A program made the translations under genes and the position numbers. A DNA stretch of 45,996 nucleotides from Nostoc sp. NMS9. GTDB lineage: Bacteria; Cyanobacteriota; Cyanobacteriia; Cyanobacteriales; Nostocaceae. A model generated the notes under the pieces. It was not told the DNA's origin. It ran no database searches and saw nothing but the letters and a program-made list of their open reading frames with translations. Shown in pieces: positions 8,224-16,833 of the stretch (the first letter of the stretch is position 1; each line of letters starts with the position of its first letter). The stretch covers positions 1 to 45,996 of the forward strand of contig NZ_JABXKL010000002.1 of the NCBI RefSeq assembly GCF_017114995.1, written 5' to 3'.

Positions 8224-9093
8224 TTATTCAAACCAACTAGCGCGCCATGCAGCTTCCGCTTCAGCGATCGCCTTTTCTTTATATCTCTTTTTATACTCTC
8301 GTCCTAGTTTGTTTAGCTGAACTAAAATACTGCGGATTCGCTTGCGCTCAGAAGAAAGTGTCACATCAGCAAATTCAATTTCTCCTAGCCGCAGGTTAAT
8401 AGCCATGATTTGAGTCAGTCCAGAATCTTCTGACTGTTGCTCATTTTCAATTTCAATTACTAAGTTTAATAAATTGGGTGGCCCTGGCATGACCTCAGCA
8501 GATGCTTCTGATGCTGCCGCCGCTGCTGCTAAAATCGGTTCTGGTAATTTTTTCGGTAATACTCCAGCTTTTTGTAACAAAAGATTAGCATCATGCGAAA
8601 GTTTTTTCAGTATCTCTTGCGCAACCTCTTCTAATTTCTGTTGCCATTTTGCCAGTTCTATAGGATCGGAGGTGTTGGCAGTGAGATACTGAGAACTAGA
8701 AGTGTTCAGAAACAGTGAAGATGAAGAGGATATTACTTCCTCATCCACCTCATCCACCTCATCCACCTCATCCACCTCATCCACCTCATCCACCTCATCT
8801 TCCCCTGATTCTTCACTTGTAATATAAATGAGCAATTGTTCAGCTGCCAGTTGACCCAACTTGCGGATGGCTTGTTGTAATTGTTGGCGCTGATTCAATG
8901 ACAAATGCAGAAAGTTTTCGGGATATCCTTGGGTGCAGAGGTGATAACTCGCAAGAATCAACTGTTTGCGTACAGCTAGCCCCAAGGTGTTTAGATAACT
9001 AGCATAAGCGCTTTGTAGTTCGATTGCGATCGCCTGGATCGCTTCTTGGAGTGTTGCAATATCCTGCTCAATTCGCTCGATTGCTCTTGCCAT
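8224..9093 (-). CDS. Hypothetical protein with central acidic EVD repeat
   Basis: 289 residues. A helical N-terminal half (ARAIERIEQDIATLQEAI) is followed by a run of six EVD triplets (about residues 97-116) encoded by a 9-base tandem repeat. Then comes a serine-rich linker, a helical region (WQQKLEEVAQEILKKL), an alanine-rich stretch and a C-terminal segment ending EAAWRASWFE. No signal peptide or membrane helix. I do not recognise a family; the flanks of the repeat look like folded domains, so it is likely a real cytoplasmic protein. Copy number of the triplet probably varies between strains. Confidence 0.65.
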   Translation of the reverse strand: MARAIERIEQDIATLQEAIQAIAIELQSAYASYLNTLGLAVRKQLILASYHLCTQGYPENFLHLSLNQRQQLQQAIRKLGQLAAEQLLIYITSEESGEDEVDEVDEVDEVDEVDEVDEEVISSSSSLFLNTSSSQYLTANTSDPIELAKWQQKLEEVAQEILKKLSHDANLLLQKAGVLPKKLPEPILAAAAAASEASAEVMPGPPNLLNLVIEIENEQQSEDSGLTQIMAINLRLGEIEFADVTLSSERKRIRSILVQLNKLGREYKKRYKEKAIAEAEAAWRASWFE

Positions 9094-9221
9094 ATTTTTT
9101 TGCTCTTGCCCATCTGAACCATTACATAGTACAAATGTACAAACTTATTTTAGGATAACTTTTCAGAGAATTTTAGATTTTAAATTAAAATGCGAAATTT
9201 TCTGTCTTTATTAAATAAAAT

Positions 9222-9248
9222 ACAGGTCAGGCTATTTGCTTGACCTGT
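9222..9248 (-). terminator. Rho-independent terminator after tsf
   Basis: Perfect 8-base stem ACAGGTCA (9222-9229) / TGACCTGT (9241-9248), followed on the minus strand by ATTTTATTT. It lies about 96 bases beyond the tsf stop and is the natural end of the rpsB-tsf transcript. Confidence 0.7.
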
Positions 9249-9308
9249 CCTTTAAGCAGTTAGGAATTAAGAATTATAAGTTATGAATTATGAAGCTAAC
9301 TTCCTATT

Positions 9309-9340
9309 AACTCCTAACTCCTAACTCCTAACTCCTAACT
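9309..9340. repeat. Heptamer tandem repeat (TAACTCC)n
   Basis: More than four head-to-tail copies of a 7-base unit between the tsf stop and its terminator. This is the short tandemly repeated repetitive class known from heterocystous cyanobacteria. Confidence 0.85.
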
Positions 9341-9344
9341 AATG

Positions 9345-10289
9345 TTACTTGGTGCCAATTTGTGCAGCAACTTCATCAGCAAAGCTCATTTCTTGCTTTT
9401 CAATGCCTTCGCCCAGTATATAACGGACAAAGCGAGTCACTTGAATCTCTTCGCCTAATTGTGCCTTCACTTGCTTTATCAAGTCTTCCACGGAAATACT
9501 CTGATCGCGAATGTAAGGCTGATCGAGCAAAGTCAATTCTTTCAGGCGTTTTTCAATCCGTCCCTGAACAATCTTTTCTTTGATGTTTTCAGGCTTGTTC
9601 GCCAAATCATCCTTGCCCATTTCAATGTCTTTTTCCTTTTGGGCAACTTCGGCGGGGATTTGGTCTACGCTCACATACTCGACATTGGGACAAGCCGCAA
9701 CTTGCATTGCAGTGTTCCGTGCCAAGGTTTGGAACTCTGAATTAGCAGCCACTGACTCAGTTTGGGAACCTAGTTCTACCAATACACCAACTCGACCGCC
9801 AGTGTGAATGTAGCTGTCTACTACACCTTGTGTGCCTTCTGCTATTGCAAAATTAACAAAGCGGCGCACTTGGATATTTTCACCAAGGGTGGCAATGGTT
9901 TGCTTGATAAATTCTTCTACAGTCGCACTTTCATTATCGATATAGGGTTGAGCCAATAAAGACTCAACACTATCAGCTGTCGCTGCTTGCTTTGCTAGAT
10001 TCTTAACTAAAGCTTTAAAAGCCTCGTTACGAGCAACAAAGTCGGTTTGGCAGTTGACTTCTATGAGTACACCCACTCGACCTCCGGGCTGAATGTAAGT
10101 GTCTACTAGACCTTCTGCCGCAATGCGATCGCTTTTTGCCCCCGCCTTAGAGATGCCCTTTTTCCGTAGCCAGTCTGCGGCTTCTTCTACGTTGCCTTCA
10201 GTCTCTATCAGCGCCTTTTTGCAGTCCATCATGCCGGCACCAGTTTTTTGGCGTAGCTCTTGGACGAGTTTTGCAGATATTTCCGCCAT
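9345..10289 (-). CDS. tsf: Translation elongation factor Ts
   Basis: 314 residues. EF-Ts is the nucleotide exchange factor for EF-Tu. The N-terminal UBA-like domain is clear ([22 protein letters not shown], then [15 protein letters not shown]), followed by the TDFVARN motif that contacts EF-Tu. The core shows an internal duplication: [14 protein letters not shown] matches [14 protein letters not shown], and [17 protein letters not shown] matches [17 protein letters not shown]. This is the double-subdomain core of the family. It lies downstream of rpsB as in most bacteria, with a 238-base spacer that carries a strong hairpin. Confidence 0.97.
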   Translation of the reverse strand: MAEISAKLVQELRQKTGAGMMDCKKALIETEGNVEEAADWLRKKGISKAGAKSDRIAAEGLVDTYIQPGGRVGVLIEVNCQTDFVARNEAFKALVKNLAKQAATADSVESLLAQPYIDNESATVEEFIKQTIATLGENIQVRRFVNFAIAEGTQGVVDSYIHTGGRVGVLVELGSQTESVAANSEFQTLARNTAMQVAACPNVEYVSVDQIPAEVAQKEKDIEMGKDDLANKPENIKEKIVQGRIEKRLKELTLLDQPYIRDQSISVEDLIKQVKAQLGEEIQVTRFVRYILGEGIEKQEMSFADEVAAQIGTK

Positions 10290-10458
10290 TTTGCCTCAAT
10301 TCCTAACTTGACCTCGAGTTGTAATCACTCACCTAATTTAGTACTTAGTACTGAGTTTTGTTAGCGTTAGCGGGGCGTTTAGCCCGTGCTGAGTTTTGAG
10401 TGTTCAGTTATCAATTTTATTCTTCATTGACAAATCACAACTTACAACTTCAAAAATC

Positions 10459-10490
10459 AAGACTCAGCACTATTCAATTTGCTGAGTCTT
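10459..10490 (-). promoter_or_regulatory. Intercistronic hairpin between rpsB and tsf
   Basis: Perfect 10-base inverted repeat AAGACTCAGC (10459-10468) / GCTGAGTCTT (10481-10490), beginning 37 bases after the rpsB stop. On the minus strand it is followed by GATTTTTG, so it can act as a partial terminator that lowers tsf expression relative to rpsB, or as an RNA-processing/stability element. Confidence 0.55.
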
Positions 10491-10527
10491 TCTATCTTAC
10501 TCAGGACTTAGCACTCTTGACTCAGCA

Positions 10528-11322
10528 CTATTCTTCTGTTTCCTCATCGGGAATTACGGCATCAGTATATTCGGTTTCTTCGTAGTCATCGTCATACTCA
10601 CTACCGTCGTAATCTTCGTAATCATCTTCAGCATCCAGCTGACCGTGACGACCTTCATAAATGGCATCTGCCAATTTTCCGACTATCAGCTTAATTGACC
10701 TGATAGCATCGTCGTTCGCTGGGATGGGGATATCTACTACATCGGGGTCACAGTTTGTATCCAACATGGACACAATGGGAATATTCAGCTTTTGGCATTC
10801 TTGAACTGCGTTATATTCCCGGCGTTGGTCTACGATTACCACGATATCGGGCACTTTTCGCATTGTTTTAATGCCGCCCAAGTATTTCTGAAGCTTCGTC
10901 ATTTCCCGACGTAGCATTGATGCTTCTTTTTTCGGTAATAAATCTAGTGCGCCAGTTTCTTCACGGCGTTCTAAATCTTTCAGACGGTCAACCCGTGTTT
11001 TGATGGTTGCCCAGTTGGTCAACATTCCGCCCAACCAGCGTTGGTTAATGTAGTGGGAACCACAACGGCTAGCTTCTTGGGCAATAATTCCAGCTGCTTG
11101 GCGCTTGGTGCCGACGAAAAGAAATTTCTTTCCTTGTTCTGCGTGCGATCGCATGTAGTTGTAAGCATTATCCATCAACTGGGCAGTTTGCACCAAGTCG
11201 ATAATATGCACGCCATTGCGGGAAGTATAAATGTAAGGAGACATTTTTGGGTTCCAACGCCGGGTCTGATGCCCAAAGTGAACCCCTGACTCCATCATTT
11301 GAGCCAATGAAACTACTGGCAT
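10528..11322 (-). CDS. rpsB: 30S ribosomal protein S2
   Basis: 264 residues. [20 protein letters not shown] and the conserved [33 protein letters not shown] and [13 protein letters not shown] blocks identify S2, a late-assembling protein of the 30S body. The final ~35 residues form an acidic Asp/Glu/Tyr-rich tail ([19 protein letters not shown]), an extension beyond the bacterial core. The start ATG at 11322 follows GGAG at about 11333, immediately downstream of a folded leader. First gene of the rpsB-tsf operon. Confidence 0.97.
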   Translation of the reverse strand: MPVVSLAQMMESGVHFGHQTRRWNPKMSPYIYTSRNGVHIIDLVQTAQLMDNAYNYMRSHAEQGKKFLFVGTKRQAAGIIAQEASRCGSHYINQRWLGGMLTNWATIKTRVDRLKDLERREETGALDLLPKKEASMLRREMTKLQKYLGGIKTMRKVPDIVVIVDQRREYNAVQECQKLNIPIVSMLDTNCDPDVVDIPIPANDDAIRSIKLIVGKLADAIYEGRHGQLDAEDDYEDYDGSEYDDDYEETEYTDAVIPDEETEE

Positions 11323-11337
11323 ATATTTTCAACTCCG

Positions 11338-11390
11338 ATTCGGGTTAAACCTCCATCCAAGTGTATTTCCCAATCGGGAAACACCCGAAT
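11338..11390 (-). promoter_or_regulatory. Structured rpsB leader RNA (candidate autoregulatory element)
   Basis: On the minus strand the outer stem ATTCGGGT (11383-11390) pairs perfectly with ACCCGAAT (11338-11345). It encloses a 6-base stem TTTCCC/GGGAAA with loop GATT (11366-11381) and the unpaired GGATGGAGG. The ribosome site GGAG lies just outside the outer stem. A second hairpin, CTTGACC/GGTCAAG (11452-11471), lies further upstream. S2 binding is inferred from the known autoregulation of rpsB in other bacteria. Confidence 0.5.
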
Positions 11391-11536
11391 TCTTAGATGT
11401 GCGAGATTAGTTAACCATACTAGGTTAGCATATTCTGAAGAGTTGTAGTTGCTTGACCGAGTGAGGTCAAGAAAATGGCGCTGCCTACTCAACAATCAAG
11501 CAGCACTAGTAATGAAAATCTTGCTGTTTTAAAGGT

Positions 11537-11704
11537 CTACTCGCGGTCTTCTTGATCTTTAGGTTTGGGTTTTTGTCGCCGTTGTTCGATCTGATCGTCG
11601 ATAGTTTCTCTCATTTTGCGATCGGCAGCGTCCATCGCAGAATACTTAAAGCGGTTGATTATGCCACTGAACAAGTTGCCAAAGAATCTTTCAATTTCTT
11701 GCAT
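11537..11704 (-). CDS. Small amphipathic protein of 55 residues
   Basis: ATG at 11704 with GAGG nine bases upstream decides the start (a TTG five codons earlier is possible). Sequence MQEIERFFGNLFSGIINRF is an amphipathic helix; the rest is strongly charged (DAADRKMRETIDDQIEQRR, then KPKPKDQEDRE). No known domain. The good ribosome site and coherent composition suggest a real small cytoplasmic or membrane-surface protein. The preceding 370 bases (11705-12077) contain no gene that I can see. Confidence 0.6.
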   Translation of the reverse strand: MQEIERFFGNLFSGIINRFKYSAMDAADRKMRETIDDQIEQRRQKPKPKDQEDRE

Positions 11705-12077
11705 AATTTTATACCTCAATATTTAAAGGTAAATTCTTGACTTGACATTGGTCTTGGACTTTTTAGTGGAAGTTAGAAATAAAACACCAACCTGTCCTTC
11801 AAGTATCTATTAGTCTCTTAGCGTCTCTGGGTGCTTAAAGGGCTGGCGGTTTATTTATCCTTTGATTCAGTTTTGCTTGTGAATGACTGTATAAAACAGT
11901 CTTCTCAATCAAAGCAGTATTGTTAAGACTTACTAGATTGAAACGCACTAGAGACTCATCTATTGTATTCTGTCTCAGGTAATAAATGTGGCAAACACAC
12001 AGGTAACAAATTGTCTACTTGTTTATAACACCTACCATGTCTACGACGGGCGTAGCTATAGCAACTTCTGGTGTATG
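11705..12077. other. Gene-less spacer
   Basis: No convincing ORF, RNA or terminator on either strand. It presumably carries the promoter of the small gene at 11704. Around 12039-12057 the GTCTACGACGGGCGTAGCTA stretch resembles a dispersed GGGCGTAGC repeat of Nostoc genomes. Confidence 0.5.
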
Positions 12078-12818
12078 TTACTCAATAGTATCGGGGTCTA
12101 CATTGAGCGATCGCAATCTTGCCTTTAACTGTTCTATCTGGAATTCTGCCTGTTCTGCTCGTTGGCGTTCCTGTTCTGCTCGTTGGCGTTCCTGTTCTAC
12201 TAGTTCTTCTGCCTGCTGTCTTGCCAAAATTTCTTGCCTTAAAGCTTCTACCAGTTCACCAGGGATCAGTAATTTTTCCCCTGTATCCTCTCGGTAAAAC
12301 CCAATTAGCCTTCCCTCAACCACCAAGCGTAGTTGTAACGGTTCACTGCGTCCATCTTGTATCGGTTCGTAGATTTCTCCTCGCAGGCGATAGCCACGTA
12401 ACTGTTGTTCCACCCACTCGCCTTTCGGGTCAAATAGCCAGTATTCGTTAACACCTAGCTGTTCATAGAGGGTCTTTTTGAAGATTTCGTCTTGTCCCTT
12501 AGTCCCAAAGGATGTCATTTCAAAAATAACTGTCGGTACTTGACCCTCTTCCCAAACTTTATAGTTGTCCCGACCGCCAGGTGCAACATCAAAAATCACC
12601 ATCACATCTGGGGCTACCCGCAATTTAGGAAAGCCCTGTGCATAGTAAAGAAATTGATTTGCCAATACTGTTGCCTGACGAGTTGCCAGATACTGTTTCA
12701 GGACTTCTAAGGTAGTTAGTAAAGCATAAAGGTGGTCGTAGGTTTCTGCCACTGGTTGACCATCAGCACTGGGGTAGAAGATTTCTGATTCGACACTAAC
12801 AGGTAGAGTAGCCGTCAT
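12078..12818 (-). CDS. Uma2-family (DUF820) putative restriction-endonuclease-like protein
   Basis: 246 residues. The PD-(D/E)xK-like core is visible: PDVMVIFDVAPGGRDNYKVW (acidic residue), VIFEMTSFGTKGQDEIFKK (E-x-[TS] with downstream D and K) and LYEQLGVNEYWLFDP, a family signature. The C-terminal third is a coiled coil rich in Gln/Glu/Arg, with a 7-residue repeat EQERQRA encoded by a 21-base direct repeat near 12150-12200. These proteins are multicopy in cyanobacteria and their function is unknown; nuclease activity is inferred from fold only. Stand-alone gene. Confidence 0.85.
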   Translation of the reverse strand: MTATLPVSVESEIFYPSADGQPVAETYDHLYALLTTLEVLKQYLATRQATVLANQFLYYAQGFPKLRVAPDVMVIFDVAPGGRDNYKVWEEGQVPTVIFEMTSFGTKGQDEIFKKTLYEQLGVNEYWLFDPKGEWVEQQLRGYRLRGEIYEPIQDGRSEPLQLRLVVEGRLIGFYREDTGEKLLIPGELVEALRQEILARQQAEELVEQERQRAEQERQRAEQAEFQIEQLKARLRSLNVDPDTIE

Positions 12819-12868
12819 GGTTGTAAACTCAGTGCTACGAGATTATTGTAGAACAACTATACTTCTCT

Positions 12869-13666
12869 CTAACTTGGGATGTACAAGCTTTTTAAAATAT
12901 AACTAGATAACTCACAAAATCCTTCCCCTTCGGCAGCAGTGGTAATGTAAGCAGGCTGATATTTCAACTGATTCACATATTCCAGGACATTTGCCACGCC
13001 TACAGAAACAGGAAAATAACGCTGATTAAATAAACTTTCATCATTGGGACTATCGCCAACAGTGACAATTTGTTCTGATAAATACTGGGGCAAATATTCG
13101 CGCAATACCTGCAACAATCCTACAGCTTTATCTTGCCCTTGGGGTTTAATGTGACACTGCACGTTGCTATAGGTAAATCCCCAGCCCATTTGTTCACAGA
13201 GATTATCTAGGGTTTGTAGTTCGTCTTGACGCAAACCAGCTACATCAAAAGTCCAGTCGGTGACGCGAAAGCGATTATCAGCAGATTCTTGAATTTGGGG
13301 AAATTTAGTTTGTAAATTCTCAAAAGTTGTAGCCAAGTGCTGGCGATGTTGAGCTAAATCGGGAATGGGTGTCAAAACTACTGGTTTCTGATTTCCAGGT
13401 GGAAAGTATAAACCACCATTTTCTGCCATAGCACCTGCCACTGGCATCAAACTACTCAATCCACTTACCCACCCAGCAGAACGTCCTGTGACAATTAGCA
13501 CCTTAATATCAGCTGCGGCTAAATCCTCTAAAGCTTGTAGCAGTGCGGGAGTAAATTTTCCTCGTCTAGTCAGGGTGCCATCCATATCTGTGGCTATCAG
13601 ACGAATCTTGCTAAAGTTTGGAGATGAAACCTCAGATAGAGGAGGGAGGCTCAAATGTCTGGACAT
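12869..13666 (-). CDS. HAD-superfamily hydrolase, type IIB cap
   Basis: 265 residues. Motif I LIATDMDGTLT carries the nucleophilic Asp and the DxD. Motif II is VLIVTGRSAG, and motifs III/IV are the Lys in KPQGQDKAVGLL and VGDSPNDESLF. The order and cap position are those of Cof/MPGP-type phosphatases that act on small phosphorylated sugars or cofactors. The exact substrate is not readable from sequence. Divergent from the next gene with a short shared promoter region. Confidence 0.85.
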   Translation of the reverse strand: MSRHLSLPPLSEVSSPNFSKIRLIATDMDGTLTRRGKFTPALLQALEDLAAADIKVLIVTGRSAGWVSGLSSLMPVAGAMAENGGLYFPPGNQKPVVLTPIPDLAQHRQHLATTFENLQTKFPQIQESADNRFRVTDWTFDVAGLRQDELQTLDNLCEQMGWGFTYSNVQCHIKPQGQDKAVGLLQVLREYLPQYLSEQIVTVGDSPNDESLFNQRYFPVSVGVANVLEYVNQLKYQPAYITTAAEGEGFCELSSYILKSLYIPS

Positions 13667-13770
13667 ATAGGATTTGTAAAAGGCTGTAAAAAATATTAAT
13701 CATACAGCAAGATGACCTTGAAGATTTGGGCATCCTAAACATCAGGAGTCAAGTTTTTCAGTTTCCAACC

Positions 13771-14595
13771 ATGTCCACTTCAATGTTTCTTGCCCAATCC
13801 TCCGGGAAAAAGACTACTAAAAAGGCATCCCAGGAAGTGCCAGCAAGTAATCCTCAAATACCACCATTATTGTTGGTAACTTCTGGAGGACTGGCTTTAG
13901 TGGTAATTGCTTTGATTGTGTATATTAAACTCCAGAAGGATAAGCTGGAGAAAAAACTTAAGTTTGAACAATTCCGCGCCCGAGAACTAGAGAAAAAGTT
14001 TAAGCTGGCGCTGGAAACAATTCGCAAAATGGAAACTAATCCCGATTTGGTGAACTCACGGGACTTTAACCTGGATTATCTGCGAATGCGGATGTCAGAA
14101 GAGGTGTTTCATTTTGCAATTCTTAATCAAATAAAGATTCAGATCAAAGAAAAAATTTCTCAAGCCCTGCGTCCAAATCAAGCCCAACAGGGATCGGTTG
14201 GAATTGCTAATAGTGCTGGACGGCAAGTAGATGAAATTTTTGATGTCGAGTATGAGACTGGTAGTCCAGGAAATTCTGCTAAACGGGTGTTGTTTCGGAT
14301 TCAAATCCGGTTAATGAAATTACCGACGCAAGCAACTTCTGCGACTATTAGTCAAATTATTGATTGTATAGAAACTTACCTAAGCCCGATAGAAGATGAA
14401 GATAGTTGGCAACCAATAATTCAAGGTCGGATTGCTACCATGCATTGGGATCAAAAGGCTAAACCTACGCCTCTACTAGTACTGGAACAATCGAATGAAG
14501 GCGTGAATGTGACTTTTCGTACTAGTCGCCAACCAAATACTCCAACTCCACCAAAGTCATCTGGAATTAAAAAATCAGGCTCGGCTAGACAATAA
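13771..14595 (+). CDS. Cyanobacterial hypothetical membrane-anchored protein
   Basis: 274 residues from ATG 13771; a TTG 15 codons earlier is a less likely start. A basic, Ser-rich N-terminus is followed by one transmembrane helix (about residues 33-52, LLLVTSGGLALVVIALIVYI), then a charged coiled coil (DKLEKKLKFEQFRARELEKKF). A soluble domain of about 170 residues contains VFHFAILNQIKIQIKEKIS and RVLFRIQIRLMKLP, and the C-terminus is low-complexity, Pro/Ser/Thr-rich. No motif I can name. It converges on devA, separated by heptamer repeats. Confidence 0.75.
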   Translation: MSTSMFLAQSSGKKTTKKASQEVPASNPQIPPLLLVTSGGLALVVIALIVYIKLQKDKLEKKLKFEQFRARELEKKFKLALETIRKMETNPDLVNSRDFNLDYLRMRMSEEVFHFAILNQIKIQIKEKISQALRPNQAQQGSVGIANSAGRQVDEIFDVEYETGSPGNSAKRVLFRIQIRLMKLPTQATSATISQIIDCIETYLSPIEDEDSWQPIIQGRIATMHWDQKAKPTPLLVLEQSNEGVNVTFRTSRQPNTPTPPKSSGIKKSGSARQ

Positions 14596-14603
14596 ATTAT
14601 GGC

Positions 14604-14673
14604 TGTCATTAGTCATTAGTCATTAGTCATTAGTCATTGGTCATTCACAAGGGACAAATGACTAATGACTAAA
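14604..14673. repeat. Inverted heptamer repeat (AGTCATT) between convergent genes
   Basis: Four direct copies of a 7-base unit, AGTCATT, then a spacer CACAAGGGACA and the inverted copies AATGACT. The arms can fold into a long hairpin just after both converging genes, so it may serve as a two-way terminator. Confidence 0.7.
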
Positions 14674-14674
14674 A

Positions 14675-15385
14675 TCATGACTGAATAACTGTATTAGAGG
14701 AATTACGGGTTAAAAGACCATCTTCCATTTCTACGATGCGATCGGCTATGTCTAAAATACGGTTGTCGTGTGTGACTAATAAGATAGTAGTTCCCTGATT
14801 TTTGGCTAGACTCTGCATTATTTCCACGACATCGCGTCCTGATTGTTTGTCTAATGCTGCTGTTGGTTCGTCTGCTAGTACCAAGGGGGGACGGTTCACC
14901 AAGGCGCGGGCGATCGCAATTCTTTGTTTTTGTCCACCAGAAAGATTGTCTGGGTAGTAATCAACTCGTTCTTCTAGACCAACAGACCCCAGCATCGCTT
15001 TTGATTTAGCCACTGCTTCTGTTTGAGAAATATTATCGTTCAATTCTACTGCCATTTGCACATTTTGCTTGGCTGTCAAGAACCCTAGCAAATTGTGAGC
15101 TTGGAAAATATAACCAATGTTGCGTCGCATCTGCACTAATTTGTTTTGACTGACGCCAATAAGTTCTTCACCTAAAAATTTTAAACTTCCCTCTTGTACA
15201 GACCGCAAACCACCAATTAAGCTCAGTAATGTTGTTTTACCTGAACCTGATGGGCCGGTCATAATCACAATCTCACCTGGATAAACTTCTAGGTTGATGT
15301 CAAATAATATCTGTTTTCTCAGTGCGCCTTTGCCATAGAAGTGATTGAGATTTTTAATGGCGATTACAGGTTCTTTTTCCATCAT
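14675..15385 (-). CDS. devA: DevA-type ABC exporter ATPase
   Basis: 236 residues. Walker A GPSGSGKTTLL, signature LSGGQKQRIAIARAL, Walker B VLADEPTAALD and the His loop VTHDNRILDIAD are all present. It belongs to the MacB/LolD-type ATPase class of DevA proteins, which energise a membrane fusion protein plus permease to move heterocyst envelope glycolipids through TolC. Third gene of the devB-devC-devA order, 125 bases after devC. Nostoc genomes carry several devBCA paralogues, so the exact substrate of this copy is uncertain. Confidence 0.85.
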   Translation of the reverse strand: MMEKEPVIAIKNLNHFYGKGALRKQILFDINLEVYPGEIVIMTGPSGSGKTTLLSLIGGLRSVQEGSLKFLGEELIGVSQNKLVQMRRNIGYIFQAHNLLGFLTAKQNVQMAVELNDNISQTEAVAKSKAMLGSVGLEERVDYYPDNLSGGQKQRIAIARALVNRPPLVLADEPTAALDKQSGRDVVEIMQSLAKNQGTTILLVTHDNRILDIADRIVEMEDGLLTRNSSNTVIQS

Positions 15386-15510
15386 ATTTTTGTTAGTTAT
15401 AAATTAGTAGTTCCAAAATTTAACTGTAGTGACTGTCAGAAATTAAATTTGCTTAATTATTATCATAAATCAAACTTATTATTAATACATTTTAATTAAT
15501 ATTGTATTAA

Positions 15511-16665
15511 TTAAAAGATATCTGCTGGATCGGCAGAGCGTAATTTTCTAACTGCGATCGCCCCAGAAATAATGCACATTATCATAGTCAAAATCAATAC
15601 CATTACCGCTCGGTCAAAACTCATAAAAACTGGTAAAAGTGTTGCATTTCTGGCGCTGTTATACATAAATAGGGCAAAAACTATTCCAGGAAAATAGCCT
15701 AAAACTGCTAATAATAAAGCTTCTTGAAGAATGACTGTCAATAAATAGTTTTGTGTGTAACCTATTGCTTTCAGGGTAGCATACTCAGCTAAGTGATCTG
15801 CAACTTCTGTATAAAGAATTTGATAAACAATCACAGTCCCCACAATGAAACCCATGACAGTCCCTAATGTGAAAATAAAGCCAATGGCTGTACTATTTGC
15901 CCAATAATTACGCTCAAAGTCAATAAATTCTTGTTTAGTTAAAACATTTACTTCATTAGGTAAATACTTTCGTAATTCTTGGGCAACAACATTAGCATTG
16001 GCTCCCGGTTTTAATCTAATTAGCCCAATATCAATTAATCCTTTTTGACGATTGCTGAATATTCGCAGAAAGTTTATATCACTCGTAATTAAATTACCAT
16101 CTGCGCCAAATGATGCGCCTAATGTAAATAGCCCTTCTACTTTAACTCGCCGCCTTCGTACTTCTGCTGTTACAGTCTTTCCTTGCTCATAATTAGCAGC
16201 GATCGGACCATACTCTAACCTAGAAGAACGGTCAAATAGAACTACATCAGGTAGTTTAAGTTTATCTAAATTTTCTTGAACTCCAGGTAAGTTAACTAGG
16301 TTAGTTTCTGGGTTCATTCCAAAGATTAGGATACTCCGAGGACGACCGGTTACAGGATTTTTCCAGATTGTAAAGTCCAAATATATCGGATGTACGGATT
16401 GAACTGCGGGTAATTCTAAAGCTTTATATAATCGTCGTTGAGAAAAGCCTCTCATTGCCAATATAGCGTTAGATTGACTATTAATTAAAACAATATCGCC
16501 TTGCAAGCTATTATGGAATCGAACGTTACTATAATACAGAGCATCCCGAAAGCCGAGTTGCATAAACATTAAAATATCGGCAAAAGCAATTCCTGCTAAA
16601 GCCACAGCTAGGCGAGTTTTTTCTCTTGTCAGTTGTAGCCATGACAAAGGTATTTTTTGATTCAT
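15511..16665 (-). CDS. devC: DevC-type ABC exporter permease
   Basis: 384 residues. FtsX/MacB-like topology: an N-terminal helix (VALAGIAFADILMFMQLGF), a periplasmic domain of about 220 residues and three C-terminal helices (AIGFIFTLGTVMGFIVGTVIVYQ, NYLLTVILQEALLLAVLGYFP, AVMVLILTMIMCIISG). ATLKAIGYTQNYLL is the conserved coupling segment. It works with DevB and DevA as a tripartite exporter. The spacing to devB (168 bases) and to devA (125) is moderate; no terminator is seen in between. Confidence 0.85.
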   Translation of the reverse strand: MNQKIPLSWLQLTREKTRLAVALAGIAFADILMFMQLGFRDALYYSNVRFHNSLQGDIVLINSQSNAILAMRGFSQRRLYKALELPAVQSVHPIYLDFTIWKNPVTGRPRSILIFGMNPETNLVNLPGVQENLDKLKLPDVVLFDRSSRLEYGPIAANYEQGKTVTAEVRRRRVKVEGLFTLGASFGADGNLITSDINFLRIFSNRQKGLIDIGLIRLKPGANANVVAQELRKYLPNEVNVLTKQEFIDFERNYWANSTAIGFIFTLGTVMGFIVGTVIVYQILYTEVADHLAEYATLKAIGYTQNYLLTVILQEALLLAVLGYFPGIVFALFMYNSARNATLLPVFMSFDRAVMVLILTMIMCIISGAIAVRKLRSADPADIF

Positions 16666-16833
16666 TGTATAGACGTTTTAGCAAGTTTAGCGATTTTAGA
16701 TTTTCAACTCATTATGGTGACAGCCGTACCGGATTGATAGAATGTTTAAAATTGATTAAACAGACTATTAAAGAATATTTTTAATCCAAAATATCAAATT
16801 ATGGATTGGGATTACTGCTCACCGACAACTGAA

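Noticed and set aside
9309..9340. Possible CRISPR from short repeats (also at 14604, 20247, 33580)
   Set aside because: Units are 7 bases, directly head-to-tail with no spacers. They are STRR repeats, not CRISPR; no cas gene is present.
11313..11495. 60-codon minus-strand frame overlapping the rpsB leader
   Set aside because: It overlaps the rpsB start, lacks a ribosome site and coincides with the folded leader; composition is not protein-like.
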